This document shows, one piece after another, positions 45,789-54,396 of a stretch of DNA of 64,000 nucleotides. Every line of letters begins with the position of its first letter. Position 1 is the stretch's first letter. The notes below the pieces were generated by a model. It searched no databases, was not told the origin of the DNA, and saw only the letters and a program-made list of their open reading frames with translations. The DNA is taken from assembly GCF_002234615.1 (NCBI RefSeq), contig NZ_NMQW01000011.1:26806-90805 (forward strand). Reading direction: 5' to 3'. The position numbers and the translations under genes are program-made. The stretch is from Paenibacillus rigui. Lineage in GTDB: Bacteria; Bacillota; Bacilli; Paenibacillales; NBRC-103111.

Positions 45789-46577
45789 CTACCCTTGGGC
45801 CTGGCGTACTTTATGAACCATTTGCATTGGCGTAATGAGAGTGAACTGTTTGAATTCCTTCACAAAATGGGACTGATCGTAATAGCCTTGGAGGTTCACT
45901 GCATCTGTTAGCATGGTGTATTGTTTCATGACATAGTACAGAACATGCTGGAACCGGATAATGCGGCTGTACAGCTTGGGGGAGATACCCAAACGGTCCT
46001 CGAACCTTTTCCTGACGTAACGCGAGGAATAGCCGGATTCTTCAGCCAAATCGTTGATGCCTACATTGCCCAGGGTTTGATGAATTCGGTTCACACAGTA
46101 ATCGACGAGCCCTTGCGGAGCTTCCGCCTCGATCAGCATTGGGAGAAGCCTTTGCTCGAATCGCGTGATGCGTTCCTCGAAGTGCAGTTTCTCCATAAAG
46201 CCATCGGCACAGCCTGCGGCGCCTTTAACTACCGAATCAAGAGAAATCTGTCTGTTAATGGTTTCGCGAAAGAGCTGCTGCCGTAGCAGAAGGCTGTGCC
46301 TGGAAGTAAATCGCACACCGAAATAATCGGACCGTGCATGGAACGGAATTTGCTCCATTTGCAGTACACTGCCGCAAATAAGCGCCGTGGGCCGGCTGGG
46401 ATAGCAATGAAACAGCAAATCGATACAGCCGTCAGGAACGACAGGCAGATGCTCCGTTGCGCCCATGGTGAACTGATAGTAAAGAATCGTATGGCTGCCA
46501 TAAGTTTTAAACTTCTCGATGTACTTGTCTGTCTCAAGCTCGAAGCCGAACTGAAGCGGGCTAGGGTGCATTTTCAT
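45789..46577 (-). CDS. AraC-family transcriptional regulator
   Basis: About 262 residues. The N-terminal part (HLPVVPDGCIDLLFHC, FGVRFTS) is the effector-type domain seen in Ada-like AraC regulators. The C-terminal half is a double helix-turn-helix (INDLAEESGYSSRYVRKRFEDRLG, quoted in part; then GYYDQSHFVKEFKQF). The start is uncertain: ATG 46577 is chosen, but TTG 46610 or 46622 nearer a GAGAGGTG site are possible. It is divergent from the secreted amine oxidase gene and may regulate it. Confidence 0.85.
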   Translation of the reverse strand: MKMHPSPLQFGFELETDKYIEKFKTYGSHTILYYQFTMGATEHLPVVPDGCIDLLFHCYPSRPTALICGSVLQMEQIPFHARSDYFGVRFTSRHSLLLRQQLFRETINRQISLDSVVKGAAGCADGFMEKLHFEERITRFEQRLLPMLIEAEAPQGLVDYCVNRIHQTLGNVGINDLAEESGYSSRYVRKRFEDRLGISPKLYSRIIRFQHVLYYVMKQYTMLTDAVNLQGYYDQSHFVKEFKQFTLITPMQMVHKVRQAQG

Positions 46578-46778
46578 AAGAGGACAAGCTTCCAATGTGT
46601 CGCGTTTCAACGGGGCCAACACCTCTCGGTCGTTCTTTTTATGTCATTATACCTTACATATTTTGAATTTAGAAGAGCAATTGATGTTCCGTTTTTTACA
46701 ATACAGCCGGATTTCATGTGATTAATAATAACATGTGTAAAGGCTGAAGCTAAAAAACAGAAGAAGGGGTTGGAACGG

Positions 46779-49055
46779 ATGAAGAGAAAGAAATCGTATG
46801 TTAGCTCCGCATTATTGCTCGGTACCTCATTGCTGCTTGCAGCGTCACCTTTGGTCCCAAGCTCCAAAGCCTATGCTCACGGCGGTGAGGTAGAATATGT
46901 TCCGCTGCGGACAACTTTGGAGGAATTCGGGGCCGTGGTCACATGGGACGAAGCGACACGGACGATCGTCATGTCAAAGGACAAGCTGGCCGTCAAGGTA
47001 CAGCCGCAGGCCAAGGAAGCGTTTGTCAACGGCAAGCCGGTTTCCTTAGAGGCGCCCGTGACGATGAAAGGCGACACGGCCTACGTCTCCCATCATTTTA
47101 TCAATGATGTGTTTCAATCGGGGCTGGACCCGACAGTTCAAGTAGCCGATTCGGCGCATCCGCTTGATCCGCTGACGGCAGGTGAAATTACGGATGTCGT
47201 GAAGGTGGTGAAGGCGTCGGATAAATACAAGGAAAGCCTTCGCTTTACCGAAATTTCGCTGGCCCCGCAGCCGAAAGAGCAGGTGTGGGACTGGGTGTTC
47301 GGAGGCAAAAGCAGCTTTGAACGCAAGGCGCATGTCGTCGTGTTGGACGGCAAGAAGGTTTTCGAGGGTACGGTCGATCTCGCGTCCAAGACACTGGAGT
47401 CCTGGGAGGAAATCCAGGGTGCCCACGGCATGGTCATTCTGGACGATTTTGCAACGGTGCAATCGGCCATTGAGGCCAGTCAGGAATATCGAGAAGCGCT
47501 GGAGAAGCGCGGGATTAGCGATGTGAAAAAGGTCGTGGCAACCCCGCTCACGGTAGGTTATTTTAACGAAGCGGACGGCTTGAAGCAGGATTTACGCCTC
47601 CTGAAAGTGGTCTCCTATCTCGATGTCGGGGACGGCAATTACTGGGCGCATCCGATTGAAGATTTGGTAGCTGTCGTCGATTTGGAGCAAAAGAAGGTCA
47701 TCAAGGTGGAGGATGCAGGGGTGATACCTGTCCCGTTGAAGCCGACTCCATACGATGGCCGCAACAAAACGGCTGCGGAAGTGAAGCCGCTGGACATTAC
47801 CGAGCCGAAGGGGACGAATTATTCGCTTGCAGGGCATTCGATTCATTGGCAAAATTGGGATTTCCACCTGCATCTGGATTCCCGCGTCGGTCCCGTCCTT
47901 TCTACGATGACCTATAATGACGGGGGAACGAAGCGTAAGGTCATGTACGAAGGCTCTCTGGGAGGCATGATCGTTCCTTACGGCGACCCGGATATCGGCT
48001 GGTATTTCAAGGCGTATCTGGATTCCGGCGACTATGGCATGGGGGTATTGACGTCATCGCTGCAAAGAGGAACCGATGTGCCGGACAACGCCACACTGCT
48101 GGATGCAACGATCTCGGATAACGACGGCAACCCGGTAACGATTCCGAATGCCATTGCCGTCTTCGAGCAGTACGCGGGGCCAGAGTACAAGCATAATGAG
48201 ATGGGCCGCGGTAACGAAAGTCGTGAACGCCGGGAACTGGTCGTCCGCTGGATTAGTACTGTAGGCAACTATGATTATATTTTTGACTGGGTGCTCCTGC
48301 AGAACGGTACGGTGAAAATCGATGTCGGCGCCAGTGGAATCGAAGCGGTGAAGGCAGTCAAAACTTCGACGATGCACGATGCGACGGCCGAGGCGGATAC
48401 ACGCTACGGAACGCTGATCGATCATAATATTGTCGGAACAACCCATCAGCACATATATAACTTCCGGTTGGATATGGATGTGGATGGAGAACAGAACTCT
48501 CTGACTGAGGTCAATCCGAAGGTGGAGGCCAATACGGAGGGTGGTCCGCGTAAAAGCGTAATGGTCACCGAGCAGAAAACGGTCAAGACGGAGCAGGAAG
48601 CGATCCAGAAATTCGACCCTTCGACCATCCGGTTGCTCAGCAATCCGAACAAGGAGAATAAAGTGGGCAACCCGGTTTCGTACCAGATTATTCCGTTTGC
48701 CGGAGGTACGCATCCGATTGCCAAAGGGGCTTTGTTCAGTCAGGACGAATGGCTCTATAATCGCGTGAATTTTATGGACAAGCAAATTTGGGTGACACGA
48801 TACAATCCGGATGAACGGTTCCCGGAGGGCAAATATCCGAACCGGGCCCAATCCGATACGGGCTTGAAGCAATATACGGCAGACAACGAGTCGATCGAAA
48901 ATACGGATAATGTCGTATGGATCACCACGGGGGCAACCCATGTCGCCCGGGCCGAGGAATGGCCGATGATGCCGACCGAATGGGTGCATGCGATGCTGAA
49001 GCCGTGGAACTTTTTCAACGAAACACCTACATTGAACTTGCCTGAAGAGGAATAA
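46779..49055 (+). CDS. Secreted copper-containing primary amine oxidase
   Basis: A 758-residue protein with signal peptide (cleavage near AYA-HGG), an N-terminal copper amine oxidase stalk domain (about 40-110), two N2/N3-type domains and the catalytic beta-sandwich. The topaquinone precursor is Y498 in GNYDY and the catalytic base D415. Copper ligands are H556, H558 and H721. The intervals D-to-Y (83), Y-to-H (58 and 60) and Y-to-last-H (223) equal those recalled for the E. coli enzyme, so it should be active. It oxidises primary amines to aldehydes with release of ammonia and peroxide. AAGGGG selects ATG 46779. Confidence 0.93.
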   Translation: MKRKKSYVSSALLLGTSLLLAASPLVPSSKAYAHGGEVEYVPLRTTLEEFGAVVTWDEATRTIVMSKDKLAVKVQPQAKEAFVNGKPVSLEAPVTMKGDTAYVSHHFINDVFQSGLDPTVQVADSAHPLDPLTAGEITDVVKVVKASDKYKESLRFTEISLAPQPKEQVWDWVFGGKSSFERKAHVVVLDGKKVFEGTVDLASKTLESWEEIQGAHGMVILDDFATVQSAIEASQEYREALEKRGISDVKKVVATPLTVGYFNEADGLKQDLRLLKVVSYLDVGDGNYWAHPIEDLVAVVDLEQKKVIKVEDAGVIPVPLKPTPYDGRNKTAAEVKPLDITEPKGTNYSLAGHSIHWQNWDFHLHLDSRVGPVLSTMTYNDGGTKRKVMYEGSLGGMIVPYGDPDIGWYFKAYLDSGDYGMGVLTSSLQRGTDVPDNATLLDATISDNDGNPVTIPNAIAVFEQYAGPEYKHNEMGRGNESRERRELVVRWISTVGNYDYIFDWVLLQNGTVKIDVGASGIEAVKAVKTSTMHDATAEADTRYGTLIDHNIVGTTHQHIYNFRLDMDVDGEQNSLTEVNPKVEANTEGGPRKSVMVTEQKTVKTEQEAIQKFDPSTIRLLSNPNKENKVGNPVSYQIIPFAGGTHPIAKGALFSQDEWLYNRVNFMDKQIWVTRYNPDERFPEGKYPNRAQSDTGLKQYTADNESIENTDNVVWITTGATHVARAEEWPMMPTEWVHAMLKPWNFFNETPTLNLPEEE

Positions 49056-49064
49056 GCTGTACGA

Positions 49065-49092
49065 GGAGCCTCCGGAGCGATCCGGGGGCTCT
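49065..49092 (+). terminator. Hairpin after the amine oxidase gene
   Basis: GAGCCtCCGGA/TCCGGgGGCTC stem without a T run; a possible weak terminator. Confidence 0.5.
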
Positions 49093-49144
49093 GCAACGCG
49101 CTGCCCTTTCATAAAGCCACGATAGAGATTTTCTCATTTGCCCA

Positions 49145-49173
49145 TTGACAAACGAATGAAGTCTGTTTATGAT
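49145..49173 (+). promoter_or_regulatory. Sigma-A promoter of the T-box transcript
   Basis: Perfect TTGACA, 17-base spacer, TATGAT. It places the start of transcription near 49180, just before the T-box stem I. Confidence 0.75.
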
Positions 49174-49179
49174 TACTTT

Positions 49180-49457
49180 AAATTTCATAGCGGTACCGAT
49201 AAATTCCATGAAGAGAAATAGTAGGTTGCTCATTTGATCTGACAGAGAGTTGGGGTTGCTGAAATCCAACGTTCAGGTGATAGCCGAATGCCATCTCCGA
49301 GAAGCAGGCTGAATTACAGTAAGCTTTGCCGTTATTCCTACGTTATAAGGAACACGTATTGATGGATATGTGAGCAGAGTGTCACTTGGATTCAAGTGAA
49401 ACTAGGGTGGTAACACGGGTATAAACTCGTCCCTTTTTAGGGGCGGGTTTTTTTGTT
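49180..49457 (+). ncRNA. T-box leader (tRNA-sensing riboswitch) upstream of the aminotransferase
   Basis: The T-box sequence AGGGTGGTAACACGGG (49404-49419) is followed by the terminator ACTCGTCCC-ttttta-GGGGCGGGT with a T run (49424-49457). Upstream is a typical stem I: AGTAGG, then GACAGAGAG, the apical hairpin GTTGG...CCAAC, then CCGAATGCCATCTCCGAG. The specifier lies in the last stretch. GCC (Ala), which is followed by A, and TGC (Cys) are the candidates. Uncharged tRNA binding would prevent termination and switch on the aminotransferase. Confidence 0.92.
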
Positions 49458-49483
49458 TTTTCAGCTAAAGGAGGCTAAAGAAA

Positions 49484-50659
49484 ATGATGGATTCAACGAT
49501 TCGCAATCTTATATCGCCGGTGGTCAGGGACATACAGCCATCGGGCATCCGCAAGTTTTTTGATTACGTCGACGGGAAAAAGGATATCATCTCGCTTGGC
49601 GTCGGTGAACCGGACTTCGTGACCCCGAAGCACGCCAGAGATGCTTGTATTCGTTCACTGGAGCAAGGACGGACGACGTATACACCCAATGCAGGGCTGC
49701 CTGAGCTGAGGGAGGCGATCGCTGATTATTTGGACTCCAGCTTTCAGGTCCGCTATGATCCGGCAGATGAAGTCCTCGTTACCGTAGGGAGCAGCGAGGC
49801 GATCGATCTTGCGCTTCGGGCGATTGTGACGCCGGGAGATGAGGTGCTGGTCCCCGTTCCCTGCTATATCTCTTACAGCCCGATCACCGCTCTGTGCGGG
49901 GGGCGTACTGTAGAGATTGAAACGCATGCCGAGAACCAGTTCAAGCTGACAGCGGAGGCACTCGAGCGCAGCTTGACCCCTCGTTCCAAGGTGCTCATTC
50001 TTTGCTACCCGAACAACCCGACCGGTGGCATCATGACGTATGAGGACTGGCTGCCGATCGCCAGGCTGGTGGAGGAGCATAACCTGCTGGTCATCTCCGA
50101 TGAGATTTACGCCGAGCTCACGTATGAAGGGAGCCATGTAAGCCTGGCTTCCGTGCCCGGGATGAAGGACCGGACGATTGTCGTAAGCGGGTTTTCCAAA
50201 GGTTTTGCCATGACTGGCTGGAGAGTGGGCTATGCCTGCGGCCACCGTGAGGTGATTTCTGCGATGCTCAAAATTCACCAGTACACCGTCATGTGCGCTC
50301 CGATGATGGGTCAGATTGCTGCGTTGGAGAGCTTGCGCAACGGGCTGGAGGAGAAGGACTATATGATTGATTCTTACAATCAGAGACGGAGGATGATCGT
50401 GGAAGGCTTCAGACAATTGGGCTTGCCCTGTCATGAGCCGTTGGGATCGTTCTATGCGTTTCCGTCGATTGCGCATACCGGGCTTACTTCTGAGCAGTTC
50501 GCACAGGGGCTCCTGCAGCAAGGGAAGGTGGTCACCGTACCGGGGGATGTGTTCGGGCCTGGAGGCGAAGGCTTTATCCGGTGCTCCTATGCGACATCGC
50601 TGTCTAAGCTTCAGGAAGCATTGGAGCGGATTCGGGGTTACCTGTCAACCCTGGGATGA
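49484..50659 (+). CDS. PLP-dependent aminotransferase, class I/II (PatA/YugH-like)
   Basis: A 391-residue fold-type I aminotransferase. PLP lysine K239 is in GFSKGFAMTGWRVGY. NNPTGG binds the cofactor region, SDEIYAELTYE contains the pyridine-nitrogen Asp, and GFIRCSYATS has the carboxylate-binding Arg. Similar enzymes are annotated as aspartate, alanine or N-acetyl-diaminopimelate aminotransferases. The T-box leader means expression responds to charging of one tRNA, so the product is probably that amino acid or a precursor. AAAGGAGG precedes ATG 49484. Confidence 0.92.
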   Translation: MMDSTIRNLISPVVRDIQPSGIRKFFDYVDGKKDIISLGVGEPDFVTPKHARDACIRSLEQGRTTYTPNAGLPELREAIADYLDSSFQVRYDPADEVLVTVGSSEAIDLALRAIVTPGDEVLVPVPCYISYSPITALCGGRTVEIETHAENQFKLTAEALERSLTPRSKVLILCYPNNPTGGIMTYEDWLPIARLVEEHNLLVISDEIYAELTYEGSHVSLASVPGMKDRTIVVSGFSKGFAMTGWRVGYACGHREVISAMLKIHQYTVMCAPMMGQIAALESLRNGLEEKDYMIDSYNQRRRMIVEGFRQLGLPCHEPLGSFYAFPSIAHTGLTSEQFAQGLLQQGKVVTVPGDVFGPGGEGFIRCSYATSLSKLQEALERIRGYLSTLG

Positions 50660-50697
50660 GGGTACCGTGGGAATCAACAGGTAGGTATTCCGTGACG

Positions 50698-50916
50698 TTA
50701 CGCTTCCTCTCTTACTCTATCCGAAGGAGGCATTAGAGCATTTGCCGGGTTTAACGGCACATTCGGGCTGTACACGAAGGAATCGGCGGGCGTGTCAAAT
50801 CTTGAAGAGCTGGTGATAACCTCGGCATCGCCGATCAGCACGATGGAGGCGCTGCCGACCCCGCTGATTTTAATCGAGCCTACACGAATGCATTTGTTGG
50901 TTACCGTCATCTTCAT
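50698..50916 (-). CDS. GerPD-like small spore protein, divergent from the gerP operon
   Basis: A 72-residue protein with the GerP pattern VTNKCIRVGSIKISGVGSAS followed by IGDAEVI. It aligns best with GerPD of the adjacent operon (VG-I-I...IGD) but has a longer C-terminus. AAAGGAGG ten bases upstream supports ATG 50916; the longer frame lacks homology. Likely a spore-coat-associated paralogue. Confidence 0.8.
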   Translation of the reverse strand: MKMTVTNKCIRVGSIKISGVGSASIVLIGDAEVITSSSRFDTPADSFVYSPNVPLNPANALMPPSDRVREEA

Positions 50917-50964
50917 TCCATTGCAGCCTCCTTTTGAAATAGATGAATACCCTGACACTTCAAT

Positions 50965-50973
50965 CATAAAATA
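50965..50973 (+). promoter_or_regulatory. Sigma-K type -10 element of the gerP operon
   Basis: CATAAAATA fits the mother-cell sigma-K -10 pattern CATAnnnTA exactly and lies 35 bases before gerPA. The -35 (AC) is not at the ideal distance. gerP of Bacillus is known to be sigma-K dependent. Confidence 0.5.
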
Positions 50974-51008
50974 CAATGAGGACATTTTATGGATAAAGGA
51001 TGTCGTGT

Positions 51009-51257
51009 ATGCCGGCTATTGTAGGTGCCCTAACGGTGAATATTGTCAGCGGTGTGTTGAACGTCGGAGATGTGGGTATCATCTCCCCCTCTACCTACAG
51101 TAAAACATATGCCGGGGGGAGTTCATTCAATTCCGGCAATACATTAAACATCAACAATGCACCCAGTGTCGTCAACGTATACGGAAACGCTGCATACGAG
51201 GAGATACGCATCACCGCGCCGCAAAATCCAGGGATCCGAGAGGAGGGGAAACCATAA
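51009..51257 (+). CDS. gerPA: Spore germination protein GerPA
   Basis: 82 residues; the start MPAIVGALTVNIVSGVLNVGD and STYSKTYAGG are diagnostic of GerPA/GerPF. The gerP products are made late in sporulation and make the coat permeable to germinants. AAAGGA is spaced for ATG 51009, not 51000. The stop overlaps the gerPB ATG (TAATG). The C-terminus is longer than usual. Confidence 0.9.
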   Translation: MPAIVGALTVNIVSGVLNVGDVGIISPSTYSKTYAGGSSFNSGNTLNINNAPSVVNVYGNAAYEEIRITAPQNPGIREEGKP

Positions 51258-51466
51258 TGAATTTTTTCATTAACCAGAACATTACAATCCATACATTAAG
51301 GGTGGAGGCCATATCCAACTCTTCGGTATTTCAAATCGGAAGTGCAGGGATCATTAAGCCTTTGTCGCAGCTGTACAACACCGGGGGGTTCACGAAGCCG
51401 GCACAGGCGGCTGAATCCTCGGGCTCGTCGATTCCTTTCATCCCTCTATCGGAGCCGAGTTTGTAG
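51257..51466 (+). CDS. gerPB: Spore germination protein GerPB
   Basis: 69 residues; FFINQNITIHTLRVEAISNS and FQIGSAGIIKPLSQLYNTGG are characteristic of GerPB. Translationally coupled to gerPA. Confidence 0.92.
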   Translation: MNFFINQNITIHTLRVEAISNSSVFQIGSAGIIKPLSQLYNTGGFTKPAQAAESSGSSIPFIPLSEPSL

Positions 51467-51481
51467 TTCGGGGGAGAGTCG

Positions 51482-52108
51482 ATGGGGATGCATTACTGGA
51501 GCGTGGAATGGACACGGTACATGCAGCAGGTCAATGAATATATGCAGTACCAGACGCAGCAGATCCAGCAGCTGAACGGCAAGTTGGAAGCCTTGGAGAA
51601 GCAAATAGCCGAGCTGAAAAAAAACAGTACCCAGCCGCCCGTCATTAACAATGAATACCGGTTTGATCTGCTGAAGGTCGAAAGGCTGGAGGGGACCCTG
51701 AATATTGGTTTGAATCCTAATCCGGGGGATAAGGATTCCTCTATTGAAGAGCTTGCCATTGGCCAATCTATGGATATCCCTAAGGGTGCGGAGCAGCAAG
51801 CCCAATTCCAGGGTATACAGGAGCAGGTCCAAAACTATTTGAACAGCGATGCCTATCGAACGCTGGAGCATATAGAGGAGCGGTACCGGTATCCGCTGGA
51901 TGAGCCCTACCGCAAGTTTATCGTGGAGGATGTCAAGAAGCAGATCGACGAGAGAATCCGTTACTATATTCAAAATCATCCGGAAACAGCGGAAAACAAG
52001 GAGCAGTCCATTATTAACGATGTGAAAAGGGATATCGAAAAAACATTCGAGGCTTTCATTAAAAATTTGCCGAGAAAGGATGAGGGACCTGGATGGAATT
52101 CAACGTAA
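51482..52108 (+). CDS. gerPC: Spore germination protein GerPC
   Basis: 208 residues; an N-terminal coiled coil (QQIQQLNGKLEALEKQIAEL) and the family stretch INNEYRFDLLKVERLEGTLN identify GerPC. It is the only large protein of the set and probably a scaffold. GGGGAG precedes ATG 51482; the 3' end overlaps gerPD. Confidence 0.92.
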   Translation: MGMHYWSVEWTRYMQQVNEYMQYQTQQIQQLNGKLEALEKQIAELKKNSTQPPVINNEYRFDLLKVERLEGTLNIGLNPNPGDKDSSIEELAIGQSMDIPKGAEQQAQFQGIQEQVQNYLNSDAYRTLEHIEERYRYPLDEPYRKFIVEDVKKQIDERIRYYIQNHPETAENKEQSIINDVKRDIEKTFEAFIKNLPRKDEGPGWNST

Positions 52109-52266
52109 TCAATGGAGGCATCGAGGTAGGGAAAATCGACATTACTTATTTGAGCACCTCCTCTACGTTTATGATCGGGGATATTTGTTCCGTTTCGTTG
52201 ATGAGCGCTTACGAAACACCGCCAGAGAACATGATCGTTGGCGTAACGATCCCTTTCATTGAGTAA
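52093..52266 (+). CDS. gerPD: Spore germination protein GerPD
   Basis: 57 residues; starts MEFNVINGGIEVGKIDITYL with SSTFMIGDI. The gene begins 16 bases inside gerPC in another frame with a GAGG site, typical for this operon. Confidence 0.9.
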   Translation: MEFNVINGGIEVGKIDITYLSTSSTFMIGDICSVSLMSAYETPPENMIVGVTIPFIE

Positions 52267-52292
52267 CTGACGAAGAGAAAGGGGGCCGCCGC

Positions 52293-52679
52293 ATGCTCAA
52301 CCGTAGGATATCTTCTGTCGGTGCGATCAAAGTGAATACGGTTGGTACATCGACTACAATGGAGATCGGAGATTCGAAGCAATTGGCTCCGTTGAATTTT
52401 ACCATTGCCGTTCAGCGGGAAAGAGCCGTATATCTTCAGAATGAGTTTGATTTCTCCGAGTACACCTTGTTCTCTATACCTCTGGTGCAGCCCGTCGTTA
52501 CAGAATCCTTCCAGCTCACCCGCCTATCCACTACACCCTATATTGTTGTACAGGATGTCAATGTATTTATCACTTCATCATCCTCTATTGTGCATATCGG
52601 ATCGAGCGGGCAGCTGAACGCCCAGTCACGAATTAAGCATATCCGGCATTTACTAAGAGAAAAGCCTGCTCAAGATTGA
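52293..52679 (+). CDS. gerPE: Spore germination protein GerPE
   Basis: 128 residues; RISSVGAIKVNTVGTSTTME, IGDS and the central LNFTIAVQRERAVYL are GerPE features. An AAAGGGGG site precedes ATG 52293. Confidence 0.9.
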   Translation: MLNRRISSVGAIKVNTVGTSTTMEIGDSKQLAPLNFTIAVQRERAVYLQNEFDFSEYTLFSIPLVQPVVTESFQLTRLSTTPYIVVQDVNVFITSSSSIVHIGSSGQLNAQSRIKHIRHLLREKPAQD

Positions 52680-52704
52680 TTTCATAGGTTGGGAGGTGGC
52701 TCCA

Positions 52705-52917
52705 TTGCCATCTATCGTATTGTCCGTCAATATCAACAGCAATAGCGGAACGGTAAATTTCGGGGATACCTTGAGCATTTCGCCAACCAGCAACTCCAAA
52801 TCGGTTTCGGGCCAAGGCGGGAGCAACACAGGTAACCTGGTGAATACATTGAATGGAGCTAATATCAATAATGTTCTCGATCCGTCGCTGATCGATCAGC
52901 CGACCGCTACATTCTGA
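52705..52917 (+). CDS. gerPF: Spore germination protein GerPF
   Basis: 70 residues; homologous to GerPA (VNFGDTLSISPTSNSKSVSG). TTG 52705 is chosen because GGGAGG ends eight bases upstream and it yields the family start (M)PSIVLSVN; GTG 52696 would extend it by three residues. Confidence 0.88.
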   Translation: MPSIVLSVNINSNSGTVNFGDTLSISPTSNSKSVSGQGGSNTGNLVNTLNGANINNVLDPSLIDQPTATF

Positions 52918-52946
52918 ATCGGAGAGGAACAAGGAGGGCTGGCTTC

Positions 52947-53342
52947 ATGACCCCAAACAAGGATCCTTTTTCCTTATTTGATGCTGCCGGGATAGAGCAA
53001 TACGTACGCCAAATATTAAAGCAATCGATTCCAGGAATGGACCCGAGAGCGGGAGCGGCACATTACGATACGGAAATGACCGAAACCCCGCAGCACATTA
53101 TAGTCAAGATTCATATTGCCGCTCTATCGGAAGCAAGGAAGCTGAAGCTTCAAGTTGCACCGACGCAAGTGAAGCTTGAAAAGAAGATGACAGACCAGGA
53201 GCACGAGCAATGGATCCGTCTTCCTCATCCTGTCATCCCCACCAGCTGCCGAGCGGTGTATAAAAACGGCATCATGCAATTACATATGCGGAAGCAAGAT
53301 AAGGATGAGCTGTTTTATGAAATTGAAGTGAGCTATCCATAA
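52947..53342 (+). CDS. Hsp20/alpha-crystallin-like protein in the gerP operon
   Basis: 131 residues with an alpha-crystallin-like beta domain (YDTEMTETPQHIIVKIHIAA; LKLQVAPTQVKLE). It is divergent from ordinary Hsp20 but similar in layout to spore-associated Hsp20-like proteins. AAGGAGGG precedes ATG 52947, 29 bases after gerPF, so it is likely co-transcribed in the mother cell. Confidence 0.75.
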   Translation: MTPNKDPFSLFDAAGIEQYVRQILKQSIPGMDPRAGAAHYDTEMTETPQHIIVKIHIAALSEARKLKLQVAPTQVKLEKKMTDQEHEQWIRLPHPVIPTSCRAVYKNGIMQLHMRKQDKDELFYEIEVSYP

Positions 53343-53356
53343 GTTGAATAGGAACG

Positions 53357-53387
53357 AGGGCTGCAGCGGGATGCGGCCTTTTTTTGT
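53357..53387 (+). terminator. Terminator of the gerP operon
   Basis: GGCTGCA/TGCGGCC stem followed by seven T residues just after the Hsp20-like gene. Confidence 0.65.
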
Positions 53388-53395
53388 TTTTTCGA

Positions 53396-53483
53396 TATCG
53401 GTAAACATACGTATATTTTCGATCAGGCACATAAATACGTAATTTCACCGATACAACGATCAGCGTATTACAGCTATCATGAG
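53396..53483. promoter_or_regulatory. Conserved element (copy A) before the N-acetyltransferase gene
   Basis: The right part, ATAAATACGTAATTTCACCG followed by ATACAA, reappears at 58874-58931, and similarity continues to AGCTATCATG. The left part (53396-53418) is an inverted version (TATCGGTAAA...TACGTAT), so the site is an imperfect inverted repeat. Confidence 0.6.
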
Positions 53484-53529
53484 AGACGTTGATCGTGAAA
53501 CCCTATGAATAAGGAGGCATCGGGAGAGC

Positions 53530-54351
53530 ATGGATGAAAAACTACAGGATCGTTACCTGTCATGTCTTGAAATAGAGCGTCAGGCTCCTGCGTTAGAGTA
53601 TTTGCGGCGTTTGACCAAACTGCATCTGCACCGCTTCCCTTTCGAAAATATCAGCAAGCTGCATTATTACATGCACCAAGGGAAAATAGGTCTGGGATGG
53701 CTTCCTTCGCTGGAAACCTTTTTGGATCATTTTGAGAAAAATGGGCTCGGCGGTAATTGTTATATCTTGAATGCGCATTTCGGCAGCCTGCTTCGATCCT
53801 TGGGGTTTCAAGTGGAGCTCGTCCGGGCGATGGGAGGAAACATTCATTTGGCGAACAAGGTTACGGTGGAGGGGCGCTCCTATTATGTGGATGTGGGCTA
53901 CGGGGCACCACTGTTTGAACCGTTATATTTGGAGGAGCAGCCGCGTTTTTCGCGCTGCGGGGAAGAAGTCGAGATCGTGAGACTGAAAGCGGACCGGTTC
54001 ATGATTGACCGGCGCACGAATGGACAGAGCTTCGTCACCAAAACCATTGAATGGGCGCCGGTGAGTCTGGAAAGCTTTGAAGAAGCCATTACGCATTCTT
54101 TAAGAGATGAAGATGAAAACCCGTTTATGAGAAGAATCGTCGCAACCCTATATAAGCAGGGGGCGGCCTATTCCGTGATCAATCAAAAATTGCTGATCAA
54201 AAAAAATACCGGAACCGAAGTGCATGAATATATCAATAAACCGGAGTGGATGGATATGATGAGCGTAACTTTCGGTTTTACTGAGGATATGCTTGATCAA
54301 GCGCTGGAATTTGTCGAAAACAGGGCAGGGTATGCAAGGTTCTTCATGTAG
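53530..54351 (+). CDS. Arylamine N-acetyltransferase
   Basis: A 273-residue NAT. The catalytic triad is visible as C77 (GLGGNCYILN), H106 (NIHLANKV) and D121 (YYVDVGYG), with spacing normal for the family. It transfers acetyl from acetyl-CoA to arylamines or hydrazines in the cytosol. It may detoxify aromatic amines; no operon partner of related function is adjacent. Confidence 0.93.
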   Translation: MDEKLQDRYLSCLEIERQAPALEYLRRLTKLHLHRFPFENISKLHYYMHQGKIGLGWLPSLETFLDHFEKNGLGGNCYILNAHFGSLLRSLGFQVELVRAMGGNIHLANKVTVEGRSYYVDVGYGAPLFEPLYLEEQPRFSRCGEEVEIVRLKADRFMIDRRTNGQSFVTKTIEWAPVSLESFEEAITHSLRDEDENPFMRRIVATLYKQGAAYSVINQKLLIKKNTGTEVHEYINKPEWMDMMSVTFGFTEDMLDQALEFVENRAGYARFFM

Positions 54352-54396
54352 GATGTCGTCCCATAAAAAATTTTATAACGTTTAGGAGGGTTGTCC

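Noticed and set aside
48054..49112. 352-codon minus-strand frame opposite the amine oxidase
   Set aside because: Antisense shadow: the plus-strand gene has all catalytic residues at exact spacing, and this frame has no recognisable domain.
53428..53456. Sigma-D (flagellar) promoter in the conserved element
   Set aside because: TAAA and CCGATA occur, but the spacing is 12 bases instead of about 16, the same in both copies, so it does not fit sigma-D.
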